DNA of 64,000 bases, taken from contig NZ_NJNQ01000005.1 in the NCBI RefSeq assembly GCF_002742445.1, positions 62,001-126,000 on the forward strand, read 5' to 3'. The translations under genes were made by a program, and so were the position numbers. The notes below the pieces were generated by a model. That model saw only the letters and a list, made by a program, of their open reading frames with translations, made no database searches and was not told the origin of the DNA. The DNA is from Bifidobacterium sp. N4G05. GTDB taxonomy: Bacteria > Actinomycetota > Actinomycetes > Actinomycetales > Bifidobacteriaceae. Shown in pieces: positions 19,501 to 29,767 of the stretch. The stretch's first letter is position 1, and every line of letters begins with the position of its first letter.

Positions 19501-20009
19501 AACTCGAAAAAATACACGACGCCAACGGCATCAAAGAATACGGCGCACGCAACCTCGACCCACGCGTACGCAGCTCGTTCTACGCAATCGTGCACCACAA
19601 CAACGCCCCCGACGAACGCATCAGCTCCACCGGAGGAAAATCCGGCGGAGCCCTGCAAGAACTCACCTCATTCGTCTACGGTGCAGCCCTCATCTACCTA
19701 CTCGGCGGAGACCTCACCGCACACCCCACCTACACCACGCTCTTCCTCGACGAAGCACTCATCAAAGCCGACGGCCGCTACACCAAACGCGCGCTCACCG
19801 TACTGCCACGACTCGGCTTCCAAATCATCGTCTCCGCCCCGGAAAGCAAAACCGCGGAAATCCTCAACGTCTCCAACAGAGCATACGTGGCATACAAGGA
19901 CCCAACCACCGGCAACTCATACCTGCAGGAACTCGACAGCGCGACCATCGCGCAAAACGAAACGCAACCCATCACCAGCGAACAGACAAACCCCGCAACA
20001 GAGGCATAA
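16548..20009 (+). CDS. jetC: Wadjet system SMC-like ATPase JetC
   Basis: A 1153-residue SMC/MukB-like ATPase that extrudes DNA loops and powers plasmid sensing. The N-terminal Walker A is GASESGKS (residues 46-53). Two coiled-coil arms flank a hinge at roughly residues 460-620. The C-terminal half has the ABC signature STGGKSGGA (from about 1026) and Walker B TLFLDEA with Asp1068-Glu1069. Codon use shifts from ordinary in the first two thirds to strongly A/C-biased from about 18.7 kb on. Two bases separate it from jetD. Confidence 0.92.
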   Translation: MADGMKIVSDRWMLQSRQIVNWGSYGGWHEFRPSMDDTMPVTLLAGASESGKSTLVDAQISLLYPSGTPYNKASNSGRSERNDYTYLRGMIGVSDSENGETPIFLRGRDADGVPQNIWGAIVDTYVNKTDGGLLSCGKFLYLSAGDGQDGLRRRYVTWNRTIDPRLMDQYRDTPFTRSMFEKTYPECTTHANAAAFHASVWQDTGLSADACRLLHKIQSADAPSKLDDIFKQGVLDIPESIPLARETVNDYNRFNENFRSMEDKMARVAILQNIQTRYGEYAKQTSERREYELINPDSEHGGETLSVWACSRMAGEVRAGLPAMQRKVRESQETIDRAKQRVGELNTRVDAIKERIRGIDGGSLQQLGKDLQRVRQDIDEARRQRHAIAERFEQVEYRLPDSEQAWDAKRAILAETFDTYEERLRDANVKFRQLVGERHDRQRDRDILRRDYQRKLAHKTRISDDMDDARTLIMRATGLDASELPYVAELMDVNEQNEQWRLAMNVAYAPIAQTILVDKRHEQGFAAKISAIDPNLMTRRTWRFVDTGMRYDSSSSEGWMSSKLQYREDSPFVGWLKTQTTSPHFDARCVHAIDDSNRIERQVQADGQIKSGDRGFHGSKGLHQVIGFMNEQYLAELKNQLDKAERALNDADRQIEQMSNAISLLQDEHELARIIADMPWNKIDVDGLQEQETRIRKQIERIEGNPELGQLQAELKQLSQQATAENKNQYQAENDLDNAQHAVQAEQSWLDAHGNTDFDDSTLSSMVSNLLADAYDSCFGASVHAQDRPKLIAGLFDHENETPFHTRVLRNISRIARTRIQEINARANQLRADTERIMDDYLKNHSTDDNTVMASVEDYRYFLDELNELNMLVTRAATDEEYANSVKKLYMSFQQLNRALRTDEENIKEQLNRINSMLKEQQFGPRGGRLSLDVTFSPTDRQFETSLSRILSKLEDWTRNATNNPTETRKAFNNCETFINRLNNELEKIHDANGIKEYGARNLDPRVRSSFYAIVHHNNAPDERISSTGGKSGGALQELTSFVYGAALIYLLGGDLTAHPTYTTLFLDEALIKADGRYTKRALTVLPRLGFQIIVSAPESKTAEILNVSNRAYVAYKDPTTGNSYLQELDSATIAQNETQPITSEQTNPATEA

Positions 20010-21460
20010 CCATGACAACGGCCAGAAGCACCAACAGCGACATCTACAGCCAACTCAACAGATACGTCACCGACTATCTCACCAAGCACATGTATGACGC
20101 CAACACCCCCTGGCCATTGCGCAAAATCATCCGACTACCCAGACAAGCCGAACTCGAAACACACTACGCACACATCCGCACCCAAGACGACGCCATCCGC
20201 AACTGGGCACAGCACTACCACTGCGAAACCAGCGAGAAAACCAAAATCATCTCCAACGGAATCGTCCGACAAACCAGCCAGCTCATCGACTCAGTCACCA
20301 TACCCGACCTCGACACGGCCCTCAACATCGCCACACCACAAACATGCAAACTCTACCAACGCGAACACCAACGCGCGCACGCCATCGCCAACCAATTCAA
20401 CCTCGACGAAAACACCTCCATAAGCATCGCCAAAATCCTCAAAGACCATGACGACACCGACTTCAACCTCATCACACGAGCCGCACACTACTTCGCCGAC
20501 CACAACACCGAAAACATGACCCCACGCATGATCCCCATCCCCGGATTCAGCGCAAAATGGCTAGGCAACGCAACATCAAACCGCCGCAAAGCAATATGCA
20601 AACTCCTCAACCGAGAACAACTGGCTCTCAACGAACGACCCGGCGAAATCCGACTCCGATACCTCGACACACAACACCACAACCAACCAGACCTCATCGT
20701 GACACAACCATGGACAAACAACACACCACACGACATCACCCACATCATCATCGTGGAAAACAAAGACACCTACCAAGCCATACCCACAACAGAACACGCC
20801 ATCTGCATATTCGGCAGCGGACACGCAGCAACCCGAATCAAAACACTACTACCATGGCTCACAACCACACCCAACATCATCTACTGGGGAGACATGGACG
20901 CCGACGGCCTCGAAATACTCTCCGAACTACGCGAAACCGGCATCACCTGCGACTCCATACTCATGGACACCAACGCATACAAAACATACGAACCATACGG
21001 CACCAAACTCGACACCAAAAACAAACCCCTCAAAACACGCACCCCCAAACCAACACCAAAACTCACATCAAACGAAAGAAACCTATACGAACAACTCTGC
21101 ACCGGAAAAAACACAACCTACCTACGAATTGAACAAGAACGCATCCCCATCAACGACGCAATAGCAATACTCCACACCCAATACCAATGGAAAACAACAC
21201 ACCACAAATAGAACACCCGTTCGAAATCACAATAAAAAATAAGGTATCCTAAACAACCAGAACCCAAAACACCCACAGCGGAGGCAAGCCGTGACAACCA
21301 AACACAACAACACGACAAACGGCGAAACCATAATCGAACGCATACTCACCAGCGACGCATTCCTCACAAAAGAAATCAAAAAAGCCCCCCTCAAACCAAA
21401 AAACGGATCACTCACAGCCGACCTCAAACACCTACCCAACGACCTCAAAATCATCATCCA
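18700..21460 (+). other. Region of extreme A+C bias on the coding strand
   Basis: From the last third of jetC, through jetD and across the intergenic gap to codon ~57 of uvrA, the plus strand is dominated by A and C. Sampled 60-base lines hold 15 (20161-20220), 15 (20641-20700) and only 4 (21001-21060) G+T bases. The bias stops sharply at about 21460, where ordinary uvrA sequence (GGCGCTCGTGAGCATAATCTG) begins. Confidence 0.85.
20012..21211 (+). CDS. jetD: Wadjet system nuclease subunit JetD (DUF3322/DUF2220, Toprim-like)
   Basis: A 399-residue subunit that supplies the nuclease activity cutting the trapped plasmid. The C-terminal Toprim-like domain is visible: IIIVENKDTY with Glu249, then YWGDMDADGLEIL with Asp294 of the DxD pair, followed by a basic tail. 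The N-terminal DUF3322 half contains PWPLRKIIRLP near residue 34. The coding strand is nearly free of G and T in places: bases 21001-21060 contain two G and two T. The protein is correspondingly rich in Thr, Asn, His and Lys. It is the last gene of the operon; uvrA starts 79 bases later. Confidence 0.88.
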   Translation: MTTARSTNSDIYSQLNRYVTDYLTKHMYDANTPWPLRKIIRLPRQAELETHYAHIRTQDDAIRNWAQHYHCETSEKTKIISNGIVRQTSQLIDSVTIPDLDTALNIATPQTCKLYQREHQRAHAIANQFNLDENTSISIAKILKDHDDTDFNLITRAAHYFADHNTENMTPRMIPIPGFSAKWLGNATSNRRKAICKLLNREQLALNERPGEIRLRYLDTQHHNQPDLIVTQPWTNNTPHDITHIIIVENKDTYQAIPTTEHAICIFGSGHAATRIKTLLPWLTTTPNIIYWGDMDADGLEILSELRETGITCDSILMDTNAYKTYEPYGTKLDTKNKPLKTRTPKPTPKLTSNERNLYEQLCTGKNTTYLRIEQERIPINDAIAILHTQYQWKTTHHK

Positions 21461-24278
21461 GGGCGCTCGTGAGCATAATCTGAAGAACGTGGACCTTGAG
21501 TTTCCACGCAATCGCATGGTGGTGTTCACAGGGTTGTCTGGCTCCGGCAAATCCTCGCTTGCGTTCGACACGCTGTTCGCCGAAGGCCAACGCAGGTATG
21601 TGGAGTCACTGTCGGCGTACGCGAGGCAGTTCCTGGGGCAGATGGACAAGCCGGATGTCGATTTCATCGAAGGCTTGAGCCCGGCCGTGTCGATTGATCA
21701 GAAGACCACGAATCGTAATCCGCGTTCGACAGTCGGTACGATTACGGAGATTTACGATTACCTGCGACTGCTGTTCGCACGTACGGGCGTTCCACATTGC
21801 CCGGAATGCGGCGCGTTGGTAAGTGCGCAGACGCCACAGCAAATGGTGGATGCGCTGCTGCAGTATCCGGAACGTACACGATTCCAGATACTCGCACCGG
21901 TCGTTCGCGGGCGTAAAGGAGAGTTCGAGGACTTACTTAATCTGTTACGAGGCGACGGCTACGCGCGCGTGCTGATCGACGGCGAGAAGAAGCAGCTGTC
22001 TGACGATATCAAACTTGCCAAGCAGAAGAAGCACACCATCGAAGTGGTGGTGGACCGACTGGTGGTCAAAGACGGCATTCGTCAGCGTTTGACCGATTCC
22101 ATTGAAACCGCGTTGAAACTCGCCAAGGGTATCGTTGTAGCTGATTTTGTGGATTTGGATGAGAAGGATCCCGGCCGCCGCAAACCGTTTTCCGAGAAAC
22201 GAGCATGTCCGAACGGCCATCAGCTTGAGCTTGACGAGATCGAGCCTCGTACATTCTCATTCAATGCGCCGTACGGCGCCTGCCCCGTGTGCACCGGCAT
22301 CGGATACAAGCTGGAGATTGATCCGGAACTAGTGATTCCCGATCCCAGCAAAACCCTGAACGAGAATGCCATCGAACCGTGGGGCATGACCAAAGGCACT
22401 GGCGAATATTACCGTCATGTGCTTGAGGGGCTCGGCGATGAGATGGGATTCGATCTTGACACTCCTTGGAAAGATCTTCCGGAGGAGGCTCGTCAGGCCA
22501 TCATGTATGGGCGCGATTTCAAGGTTCAAGTCTCATATCGTAATCGTTGGGGTCGCATGCGCGAATACTCCACCGGTTTTGAAGGTGTAGTGCGCACACT
22601 GATGCGCAGGCACGACGAGACCGATTCCGACCAGATGAAACAGTACTACGAATCGTACATGCGCGAAGTGCCATGCCAGGCATGCCAGGGACGTAGACTT
22701 CGCCCTGAGGTATTGGCAGTGACCGTTGGCGGCGAGTCCATCGCCGACGTGTGTGACATGTCCGCCGAGACAAGCCTCGCATGGGCGAACGGCTTGCAAC
22801 TTGAAGGATCGGCCGCCCAAATCGCAGGCGAAGTTCTGAAGGAGATTCGTGCCCGCCTTGGATTCCTCAACGACGTCGGACTCAACTACCTGACGTTGTC
22901 CCGTGCGGCCAAGACCTTGTCTGGCGGCGAGGCACAGCGTATCCGTTTGGCGACGCAGATCGGTTCCGGACTGGTGGGCGTGATGTATGTACTTGACGAA
23001 CCGTCCATCGGCTTGCATCAGCGAGACAACGAACGCCTGATCACCACGTTGCATCACCTACGCGATCTCGGCAATACGCTGATTGTCGTGGAGCATGATG
23101 AGGACACCATCAAGAATGCCGACTGGGTCATCGACATCGGACCGGGAGCTGGCGAGCATGGTGGCGAGGTCATCTATTCTGGCCCCGCAAAAAAGCTCAT
23201 TGACGCTCCACGCTCGGTTACAGGAGACTATATCGCCGGTCGTAGAAAGATCGAAGTGCCACAGTCCCGACGCAAAGTACGCAAAACCAAACAACTGCGC
23301 GTGGTCGGAGCCCGTGAAAACAATCTGAAGGATCTGACGGTTAATTTCCCACTGGGAGTCTTCACCTGCGTGACGGGTGTTTCCGGTTCCGGCAAGTCCA
23401 CTTTGGTCAATCAGATTCTGTATCCGGTGCTTGCCGACAAACTTAACGGCGCACGCATCGTGCCCGGCAAGCATACCCGGGTGGAAGGCGTGGACCAGTG
23501 CGACAAAGTGATCCACGTCGATCAGAACCCGATTGGGCGTACCCCTCGTTCCAATCCGGCCACCTATACCGGAGTATGGGACAAAATCCGCACGTTGTTT
23601 GCTAAGACTCCCGAAGCTCAGGTACGCGGATATGGTCCAGGACGTTTTTCGTTCAATGTCAAGGGCGGACGGTGCGAAGCCTGCCACGGCGACGGCACGC
23701 TGAAAATCGAAATGAACTTCCTGCCGGACGTGTACGTGGACTGCGAGGAATGCCATGGCAAACGTTACAATCGCGAAACGCTGGAAGTGAAATACAACGG
23801 CAAATCCGTTGCCGATGTGCTTGACATGCCAATCGAAGAGGCTGCCCAGTTCTTCAAGGCCTATCCTTCCATTTCTCGCTATCTCGACACGCTCGTTCAG
23901 GTGGGCCTGGGATATATCCGACTCGGACAGCCAGCTCCAACGCTTTCCGGAGGCGAATCGCAGCGAGTGAAACTTGCCACGGAATTGCAACGAAGGTCTA
24001 CGGGTAAAACCGTATATATTCTTGATGAACCTACCACAGGCTTACATTTTGAAGATGTGCGCAAACTACTGCTTGTCCTGCAGGGATTGGTAGACAAAGG
24101 CAATACCGTCATCGTTATTGAACACAATCTCGATGTGGTCAAATCGGCTGACTGGCTTATTGATCTTGGCCCAGAGGGCGGAGATGGAGGCGGCACTATC
24201 GTTACTGAAGGCACGCCGGAACAGGTGGCGCAGTGCGAGCGGTCCTGGACCGGCAAATTCCTTAAGGACATGCTGTGA
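21291..24278 (+). CDS. uvrA: Excinuclease ABC subunit A
   Basis: A 995-residue damage-recognition ATPase of nucleotide excision repair. It has two ABC modules with GLSGSGKSS near residue 82 and GVSGSGKST in the second half, zinc modules at CPECG and at CEACHGDG...CEECHGKR, and signature motifs TLSGGEAQR and TLSGGESQR. Residues 1 to about 57 ([19 protein letters not shown]...) precede the conserved start [13 protein letters not shown] and share the A/C-rich composition of jetD, so this N-terminal extension is atypical. The GTG start has GCGGAGGC upstream. It overlaps uvrC by four bases. Confidence 0.96.
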   Translation: MTTKHNNTTNGETIIERILTSDAFLTKEIKKAPLKPKNGSLTADLKHLPNDLKIIIQGAREHNLKNVDLEFPRNRMVVFTGLSGSGKSSLAFDTLFAEGQRRYVESLSAYARQFLGQMDKPDVDFIEGLSPAVSIDQKTTNRNPRSTVGTITEIYDYLRLLFARTGVPHCPECGALVSAQTPQQMVDALLQYPERTRFQILAPVVRGRKGEFEDLLNLLRGDGYARVLIDGEKKQLSDDIKLAKQKKHTIEVVVDRLVVKDGIRQRLTDSIETALKLAKGIVVADFVDLDEKDPGRRKPFSEKRACPNGHQLELDEIEPRTFSFNAPYGACPVCTGIGYKLEIDPELVIPDPSKTLNENAIEPWGMTKGTGEYYRHVLEGLGDEMGFDLDTPWKDLPEEARQAIMYGRDFKVQVSYRNRWGRMREYSTGFEGVVRTLMRRHDETDSDQMKQYYESYMREVPCQACQGRRLRPEVLAVTVGGESIADVCDMSAETSLAWANGLQLEGSAAQIAGEVLKEIRARLGFLNDVGLNYLTLSRAAKTLSGGEAQRIRLATQIGSGLVGVMYVLDEPSIGLHQRDNERLITTLHHLRDLGNTLIVVEHDEDTIKNADWVIDIGPGAGEHGGEVIYSGPAKKLIDAPRSVTGDYIAGRRKIEVPQSRRKVRKTKQLRVVGARENNLKDLTVNFPLGVFTCVTGVSGSGKSTLVNQILYPVLADKLNGARIVPGKHTRVEGVDQCDKVIHVDQNPIGRTPRSNPATYTGVWDKIRTLFAKTPEAQVRGYGPGRFSFNVKGGRCEACHGDGTLKIEMNFLPDVYVDCEECHGKRYNRETLEVKYNGKSVADVLDMPIEEAAQFFKAYPSISRYLDTLVQVGLGYIRLGQPAPTLSGGESQRVKLATELQRRSTGKTVYILDEPTTGLHFEDVRKLLLVLQGLVDKGNTVIVIEHNLDVVKSADWLIDLGPEGGDGGGTIVTEGTPEQVAQCERSWTGKFLKDML

Positions 24279-26593
24279 GCACACCCATTGAACGTCACAG
24301 TCCGGAAGTTTGGCGCAAAACCGCCGAGCAGATGAACGTTGACAGCAGCGATACCGTAAGGAGTGCCCTTTCTGACGGAAATGCGCCTTCCTGCGGAAGA
24401 GTTAACAAGAATGGCGCGCCTCTGCTGGGGGATTCGCGCGACCTGTTTCGTCCGAAAACATCCGATATTCCGGCACAGCCGGGCGTCTATAAGTGGCGAG
24501 ACGGCGAAGGCAGGGTCATTTATGTGGGCAAGGCCAAAAACCTGCGCAACCGTTTGACCAACTACTTCCAGCCGTTGTATCAGCTGCATCCGCGTACCCA
24601 GACCATGGTGCTTACGGCACGCAGCCTGGAATGGACGGTCGTAGGTACCGAACTTGAGTCATTGACATTGGAATACACGTGGATCAAAGAGTTTGATCCA
24701 CGATTCAACGTCGTGTTCCGAGACGACAAAACCTACCCGTATTTGGCGATTTCATCCTCAGAGCGCGTGCCGAGGGTGTGGGTGACCAGAAGCCGCAAAC
24801 GTCGTGATACCAGATATTTCGGCCCCTATGCCAAGGTATGGGATTTGCGGCATAGTCTTGATCGTCTGCTGAAAACCTTCCCCGTGCGCACCTGTTCGCA
24901 AAACGTCTATCACAAGGCGGAAGTTACCCGGCGCCCATGCCTGTTGGCTTCGATCGGCAAGTGTTCGGCACCTTGTGTCGGGCGCATCAGTGCAGCGGAA
25001 CACCGGAAAATGTGCGAGCAGCTCGTCGGCGTGCTGACCGGTCGCATCGGCAAATCGTATATCGCACAGCTCACTCGCGAAATGAAAGAAGCAAGTGCTG
25101 AACTTGAGTTTGAAAAGGCAGCACGATTGCGTGATCAAATCCAAATGCTGTCCACGGTGGTCGAGCAGAATGCCGTAGTGTTCGATTCCGATGTCGATGC
25201 CGACTTTTTCGGCGTCGAATCGGATGAGCTGGAAGCATCCGTGCATGCGTTTTACGTGCGTGCCGGTTCCATTCGCGGAGAACGCAATTGGAGCGTGGAA
25301 CGGGTTGAGGATGTGACAGACGAGGAGCTGATCGCCGACCTCATCGTACAAGTGTATTCGGAAACCGCGGGGGATACATCCAATGCCCCCCAGTCAACTG
25401 TCGTCACCGAACAACGTAATGCCATCGGATCAACGCAAACCGTGACTGCGACCAATGCTTTGGCGCGCGCACAGGCAACACGAGAACGCAATGAACGTCA
25501 GGGGCAGACTGGTCGTGCGGATTTGCTCGCTCCTATCTCTCCGGTGCCGCGTGAGGTGATCGTTCCCATCGAGCCAGCCCGGCGTGAGGAGTTGGAATCG
25601 TGGCTCAGCGGACTGCGCGGCGGTGCCGTGAGCATTCGCGTGGTCAGCAGGGGAGATAAAAAGCAACTCCTGGACCGTGCCAACGACAATGCCAAGCAGT
25701 CGATGCAGCGCAGCAAAATGAGCCGTATCAGCGATATGGGTGCCCGCACTACGGCCATGAATGATGTCGCCAAGGCGCTTGGGCTTGAACAGGCACCGTT
25801 ACGTATCGAATGCTACGACATTTCCAATACCGTTGGTGGCGCGTTCCAGGTCGCTTCCATGGTAGTGTTCGAGGATGCGATCGCCAAGAAGTCGGAATAT
25901 CGTCGTTTCGCCATTCGCGGCGCGGACGGGCAAGGCGCGCTTGACGATTTGAGCGCATTGTATGAGACGCTGACACGTCGATTCCGGCATGGCAATATCG
26001 CAGGCGATTCCGGCGAAAGCATGGACAACGAACGACGAGCATCCGAACAGGGCGAGGAGCCGTCGGTGCAGCAGAACGTCAACCGTCATCATTTCGCCTA
26101 TAAGCCGAATCTCGTGGTAGTTGACGGTGGCAAACCGCAGGTCATGGCGGCAGCGAAAGCACTTGAGGATTGCGGCGTGGATGATGTGGCCGTCTGTGGA
26201 TTGGCGAAACGTTTGGAAGAGGTATGGGTTCCGGACGACGATTATCCAATCATCCTCAAACGTCAGTCCGAAGGCATGTATCTGCTGCAACGTGTTCGTG
26301 ACGAGTCGCATCGTTTCGCCATTACCTACCATCGCCAGACACGAAGGAAAGGTGCATTGCGTTCCGCATTGGACGATATTCCCGGCGTCGGAGAGGCGTA
26401 TCAGAAGCGTCTGCTGAACCATTTTGGTTCGGTTCGTGCCATGCGAGAGGCGAATGTCGAGGATTTCGAGCAGGTCAAAGGCGTTGGGAAAGCCAAAGCC
26501 GAAGCCATTTATCAGGCGTTGCACGCCCATGACGGGCAGCGACCGACGGAAGATGCAGTTTCGTCGAATAGCCCGAAGGATGGAATGGATTAG
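24275..26593 (+). CDS. uvrC: Excinuclease ABC subunit C
   Basis: A 772-residue nuclease making both incisions in nucleotide excision repair. It has a GIY-YIG domain ([25 protein letters not shown], about residues 69-93), a UVR domain for UvrB contact ([15 protein letters not shown]), an RNase H-like endonuclease domain (RIECYDISN...VVDGGKPQ) and C-terminal helix-hairpin-helix motifs ([15 protein letters not shown]). The variable segment around residues 365-410 is longer than usual. It starts with GTG, overlapping uvrA by 4 bp. Confidence 0.95.
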   Translation: MSTPIERHSPEVWRKTAEQMNVDSSDTVRSALSDGNAPSCGRVNKNGAPLLGDSRDLFRPKTSDIPAQPGVYKWRDGEGRVIYVGKAKNLRNRLTNYFQPLYQLHPRTQTMVLTARSLEWTVVGTELESLTLEYTWIKEFDPRFNVVFRDDKTYPYLAISSSERVPRVWVTRSRKRRDTRYFGPYAKVWDLRHSLDRLLKTFPVRTCSQNVYHKAEVTRRPCLLASIGKCSAPCVGRISAAEHRKMCEQLVGVLTGRIGKSYIAQLTREMKEASAELEFEKAARLRDQIQMLSTVVEQNAVVFDSDVDADFFGVESDELEASVHAFYVRAGSIRGERNWSVERVEDVTDEELIADLIVQVYSETAGDTSNAPQSTVVTEQRNAIGSTQTVTATNALARAQATRERNERQGQTGRADLLAPISPVPREVIVPIEPARREELESWLSGLRGGAVSIRVVSRGDKKQLLDRANDNAKQSMQRSKMSRISDMGARTTAMNDVAKALGLEQAPLRIECYDISNTVGGAFQVASMVVFEDAIAKKSEYRRFAIRGADGQGALDDLSALYETLTRRFRHGNIAGDSGESMDNERRASEQGEEPSVQQNVNRHHFAYKPNLVVVDGGKPQVMAAAKALEDCGVDDVAVCGLAKRLEEVWVPDDDYPIILKRQSEGMYLLQRVRDESHRFAITYHRQTRRKGALRSALDDIPGVGEAYQKRLLNHFGSVRAMREANVEDFEQVKGVGKAKAEAIYQALHAHDGQRPTEDAVSSNSPKDGMD

Positions 26594-26659
26594 GATTGAG
26601 TAGCGGAAAAAGATAATCGAATTGCTAGCATGATGACGGTGAGTATTAAGGGAGGGAAT

Positions 26660-27604
26660 ATGACTGAGGTCAATCATCGGTGCGCGGTTTTGGGCAAGCC
26701 GATCGCGCATTCGTTGTCTCCAGTGCTGCACAATGCCGCTTATCAGGCGTTAGGACTTGATGATTGGGCGTACGACAAGCATGAAGTAGGAGAGCCCGAT
26801 CTTGAAGGTTTTCTCGAATCGCTTGACCCGACTTGGGCTGGTCTCAGTCTGACCATGCCATTGAAGAAAACAATCCAACCGTATGGTACGCCCTGCAATA
26901 TGTGGGCGAAGGAACTTATGGTAGTCAACACCGCGGTGTTCGATTGGAACGGGACCTGCGTCAACGGCAATCCGAATCTTCCCGCCATCAAGCTGTATAA
27001 CACGGATGTGCGAGGCATCGAGCTCGCTTTCGAACACTCGTATCAGGCGCGCAGGACGAAACCGAAGACGGACCGTTCGGGAACGGCCGTAATCATCGGC
27101 AACGGCAACACGGCGACGTCAGCGTTGGCCGCGTGCGTTGAATCCCCCGCAATCGGACATGTCATCGTCGTAGCTCGCCATCCCGAAAAGAATACCGCTC
27201 TCAAACCTCTTGCCGAACGATATTTGCCGTCGGAACGCCCGATAACCATTGTCGGAATGGATCATGCTGTTGAGGCGTTACGCCATGCAGATATGGCGGT
27301 AAACACCATCCCTGGTCTGGCTGCGGACAGTATCGCCGAAGCTTTGGAAACGTCAAATGCGAACATGGGTGGAACATTGCTTGATGTCGTGTACGATCCA
27401 CGTCCTACCAAACTGGTGCAAGCTTGGCGTCAAAGGGGAGGAACCGCCATCGGCGGCGAGGAAATGCTATTGTACCAAGCAATGGTGCAGGTTTGCCTGA
27501 TGACGGGAATCTGGAATAATGATCCGCCGAGTGGCATGATTAATCAGGACCGCACCGCGCGGTTGGAACAAGCCATGCGCATCGCACTTGAGGAGGCTCT
27601 GTGA
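26660..27604 (+). CDS. aroE: Shikimate dehydrogenase family protein
   Basis: A 314-residue NADP-dependent oxidoreductase of the shikimate pathway (3-dehydroshikimate to shikimate), or a close paralogue. Substrate-binding SLSP (Ser18, Ser20), catalytic Lys69 (TMPLK), NTDVRG and the nucleotide motif GNGNTATSAL are present. The usual GAGGA is here GNGNT, as in some actinobacterial members. The ATG at 26660 follows GGAGGGA, so it is preferred over the upstream in-frame ATG at 26630. The stop overlaps the rapZ start. Confidence 0.85.
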   Translation: MTEVNHRCAVLGKPIAHSLSPVLHNAAYQALGLDDWAYDKHEVGEPDLEGFLESLDPTWAGLSLTMPLKKTIQPYGTPCNMWAKELMVVNTAVFDWNGTCVNGNPNLPAIKLYNTDVRGIELAFEHSYQARRTKPKTDRSGTAVIIGNGNTATSALAACVESPAIGHVIVVARHPEKNTALKPLAERYLPSERPITIVGMDHAVEALRHADMAVNTIPGLAADSIAEALETSNANMGGTLLDVVYDPRPTKLVQAWRQRGGTAIGGEEMLLYQAMVQVCLMTGIWNNDPPSGMINQDRTARLEQAMRIALEEAL

Positions 27605-28539
27605 TGACACAGGAAGATATCGACGCACAAGCGAATGGCACGCATGCCAGCGCTCCTTCGCCTGCCGAAGGTTTTGAAGTATTGCTAATCACCGGCATGA
27701 GTGGTGCGGGGCGATCACATGCGGCCAACAGTATTGAGGATATGGGCTGGTATGTGGTCGATAACATGCCTCCCAAACTGTTGGTGCCGCTGGTCGACAT
27801 GATGATGACCACCGGATCCAACATCCATAAGCTTGCGGCAGTCGTGGATGTGCGTTCCCGCGATTATTTCGCCGATCTGTCCGCAGTGCTCAGCCATTTG
27901 GATGATCTTGGTGTGAAAACACGCATCCTGTTCCTCGACGCCAGCAACGAGGTGTTGATCAAACGATACGAATCCGTACGCAGGCCGCATCCGTTGCAAC
28001 AGGGCAACCGGCTGATCGACGGCATTCTCGAGGAGCGTGACCTTCTTGAGAATCTCAAGGAGCGTGCGGACATCGTCATTGACACGTCGTCGTTGAGCAT
28101 CCATCAGCTGTCCACGAAACTATATGAGGCCATGCTTGGATCTGGGCCGACCACGGTTTCCGTACACATCTTCAGTTTCGGTTTCAAATATGGTATTCCC
28201 ATCGACGCCGATTTTGTCGCCGACGTGAGATTCCTGCCGAACCCATTCTGGGTTCCGGAGTTGCGTTCGCTCACCGGACGAGACAAGGCAGTCAGCGATT
28301 ACGTGCTTTCCAGCGAAGGTGCCGCCGATTTCCTTGACGCATACGAAAAAGCGATTGCGATTGCGATCGAAGGGTATGCGCAGGAAGACAAGCATTATGT
28401 GACGATTGCAATCGGTTGCACCGGAGGACAGCATCGTTCCGTTGCGATGAGCGAGGCCTTGGCCAAGCGACTGCGTGCGAGGGGGCTATCGGTTTCCGTT
28501 TCCGCACGTGAGCTTGATAAGCGGTCAGCGGAAAAATGA
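27604..28539 (+). CDS. rapZ: RNase adapter protein RapZ / YvcJ-like P-loop protein
   Basis: A 311-residue P-loop NTPase-like protein. In Enterobacteria the family controls GlmS through sRNA turnover; in Gram-positives it is usually beside whiA, as here. The P loop is GMSGAGRSH with Arg in place of the usual Lys, a form seen in actinobacterial members. The C-terminal domain has FSFGFKYGIP, ADFVADVRFLPNPFW and GCTGGQHRSV. ATG 27604 (TGATG overlap with aroE, seven bases after AGGAGG) is preferred over GTG 27601. Confidence 0.92.
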   Translation: MTQEDIDAQANGTHASAPSPAEGFEVLLITGMSGAGRSHAANSIEDMGWYVVDNMPPKLLVPLVDMMMTTGSNIHKLAAVVDVRSRDYFADLSAVLSHLDDLGVKTRILFLDASNEVLIKRYESVRRPHPLQQGNRLIDGILEERDLLENLKERADIVIDTSSLSIHQLSTKLYEAMLGSGPTTVSVHIFSFGFKYGIPIDADFVADVRFLPNPFWVPELRSLTGRDKAVSDYVLSSEGAADFLDAYEKAIAIAIEGYAQEDKHYVTIAIGCTGGQHRSVAMSEALAKRLRARGLSVSVSARELDKRSAEK

Positions 28540-28688
28540 TCGTATTATGAGAAAATAGTGTCCATATATAAAGAAATCAAGCTGTGATTGTCCAAGATAT
28601 TCGGTATCACAGTAAGCCGTGGCGGTGCGGAGTGATTCCGCGACTCGCCTGAAATTTAGGGAAGAACAGCAAGGTAGGAGGTTGGCTC

Positions 28689-29639
28689 TTGGCTCTTCTG
28701 GATGACGTCAAAAGCGAGCTGTCCGCAATCGACAATGAATTGCCAATCGCCAAAAAGGCACAGGCTACGGCAATGATTCGGTTCGGCAATGGTTTGCACT
28801 CGGTGGATCACCACATTCTTGTGCAGGTGCAGCTCGACTCCCAAGATGCGGCCACTTGGCTGCAAGACACCATCAAGAACCTGTATGGCCACGAAGCCAC
28901 GCTCACTCCTGTCTCTAGGCAAACGCCGACCGGTACGGTGCAGCGTTATGTGATCCGCGTGCCGAAGGGCAGTGCGGCACTTGTGCTGCAGACCGGTCTA
29001 TACAGTCGCTACACGAAGAACATGGTGCTTGGCCTGCCGAGCGATATCGTCAACGGCAAGATCGCGCAGATCAAAGCTGCATGGCGTGGCGCGTTCCTTG
29101 CGAACGGCCGCCTGTCCGACCCGGGCAAGGCCAGCTATCTCGAGATCGTATGCCCGAACCATGAGGCCGCTCTGGCGCTAGTTTCCACTGCACGACGCTT
29201 GGGCATCACCGCCAAGCCACGTAAGCTGCGCAGCTCCGAGCGCGTGACCCTGCGTGACCCTGATGCCATCGAACGCATGCTCATCCTTATGGGTGCCCCG
29301 CGTTCAGCACGCGAATGGACTGGAAAGCGTTCCGACGGCGAAGCGCGAGGCAAGGCGAACCGTTTGGCCAACTTCGATGACGCCAACATGCGCCGCAGCG
29401 CCAAGGCGGCCGCGGAAGCATGTGATAAGGTGCATCAGGCATTTGAAATCCTCGGCGACGATATTCCCGATAACCTCAAGTCTGCGGGCCAGCTCCGTCT
29501 CGATCATGCGGATGCGTCGTTGGAACAGCTGGGACGTTTGGCCGATCCTCCGATTACCAAGGATGCCATCGCCGGTCGCATTCGCCGACTGCTGCAGCTC
29601 GCCGAAAAAACCGAGAAGGCGCGCCGACAGTCGGTCTGA
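28689..29639 (+). CDS. whiA: DNA-binding protein WhiA
   Basis: A 316-residue sporulation-type regulator conserved in Gram-positives. It has an N-terminal LAGLIDADG homing-endonuclease-like fold without nuclease residues and a C-terminal HTH ([24 protein letters not shown]). In Streptomyces it acts with WhiB; in non-sporulating actinobacteria it influences division and the cell cycle. The start is TTG 28689 after AGGAGG. It is downstream of rapZ with a 149-bp gap. Confidence 0.93.
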   Translation: MALLDDVKSELSAIDNELPIAKKAQATAMIRFGNGLHSVDHHILVQVQLDSQDAATWLQDTIKNLYGHEATLTPVSRQTPTGTVQRYVIRVPKGSAALVLQTGLYSRYTKNMVLGLPSDIVNGKIAQIKAAWRGAFLANGRLSDPGKASYLEIVCPNHEAALALVSTARRLGITAKPRKLRSSERVTLRDPDAIERMLILMGAPRSAREWTGKRSDGEARGKANRLANFDDANMRRSAKAAAEACDKVHQAFEILGDDIPDNLKSAGQLRLDHADASLEQLGRLADPPITKDAIAGRIRRLLQLAEKTEKARRQSV

Positions 29640-29654
29640 TTGAGTTTTTGCACG

Positions 29655-29690
29655 AAACACCATGCCTGTTTTCGAACAGCATGGTGTTTT
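29655..29690 (+). terminator. Terminator of whiA
   Basis: AAACACCATGC and GCATGGTGTTTT pair around CTGTTTTCGAACA, ending in a T tract. Confidence 0.88.
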
Positions 29691-29767
29691 TGTTCGTTTG
29701 AGCTTGTATTATTCGTAAATGGCAATATGGCCATTCCACGCTTACAAGCGGCTAGGAAAGGATATAC

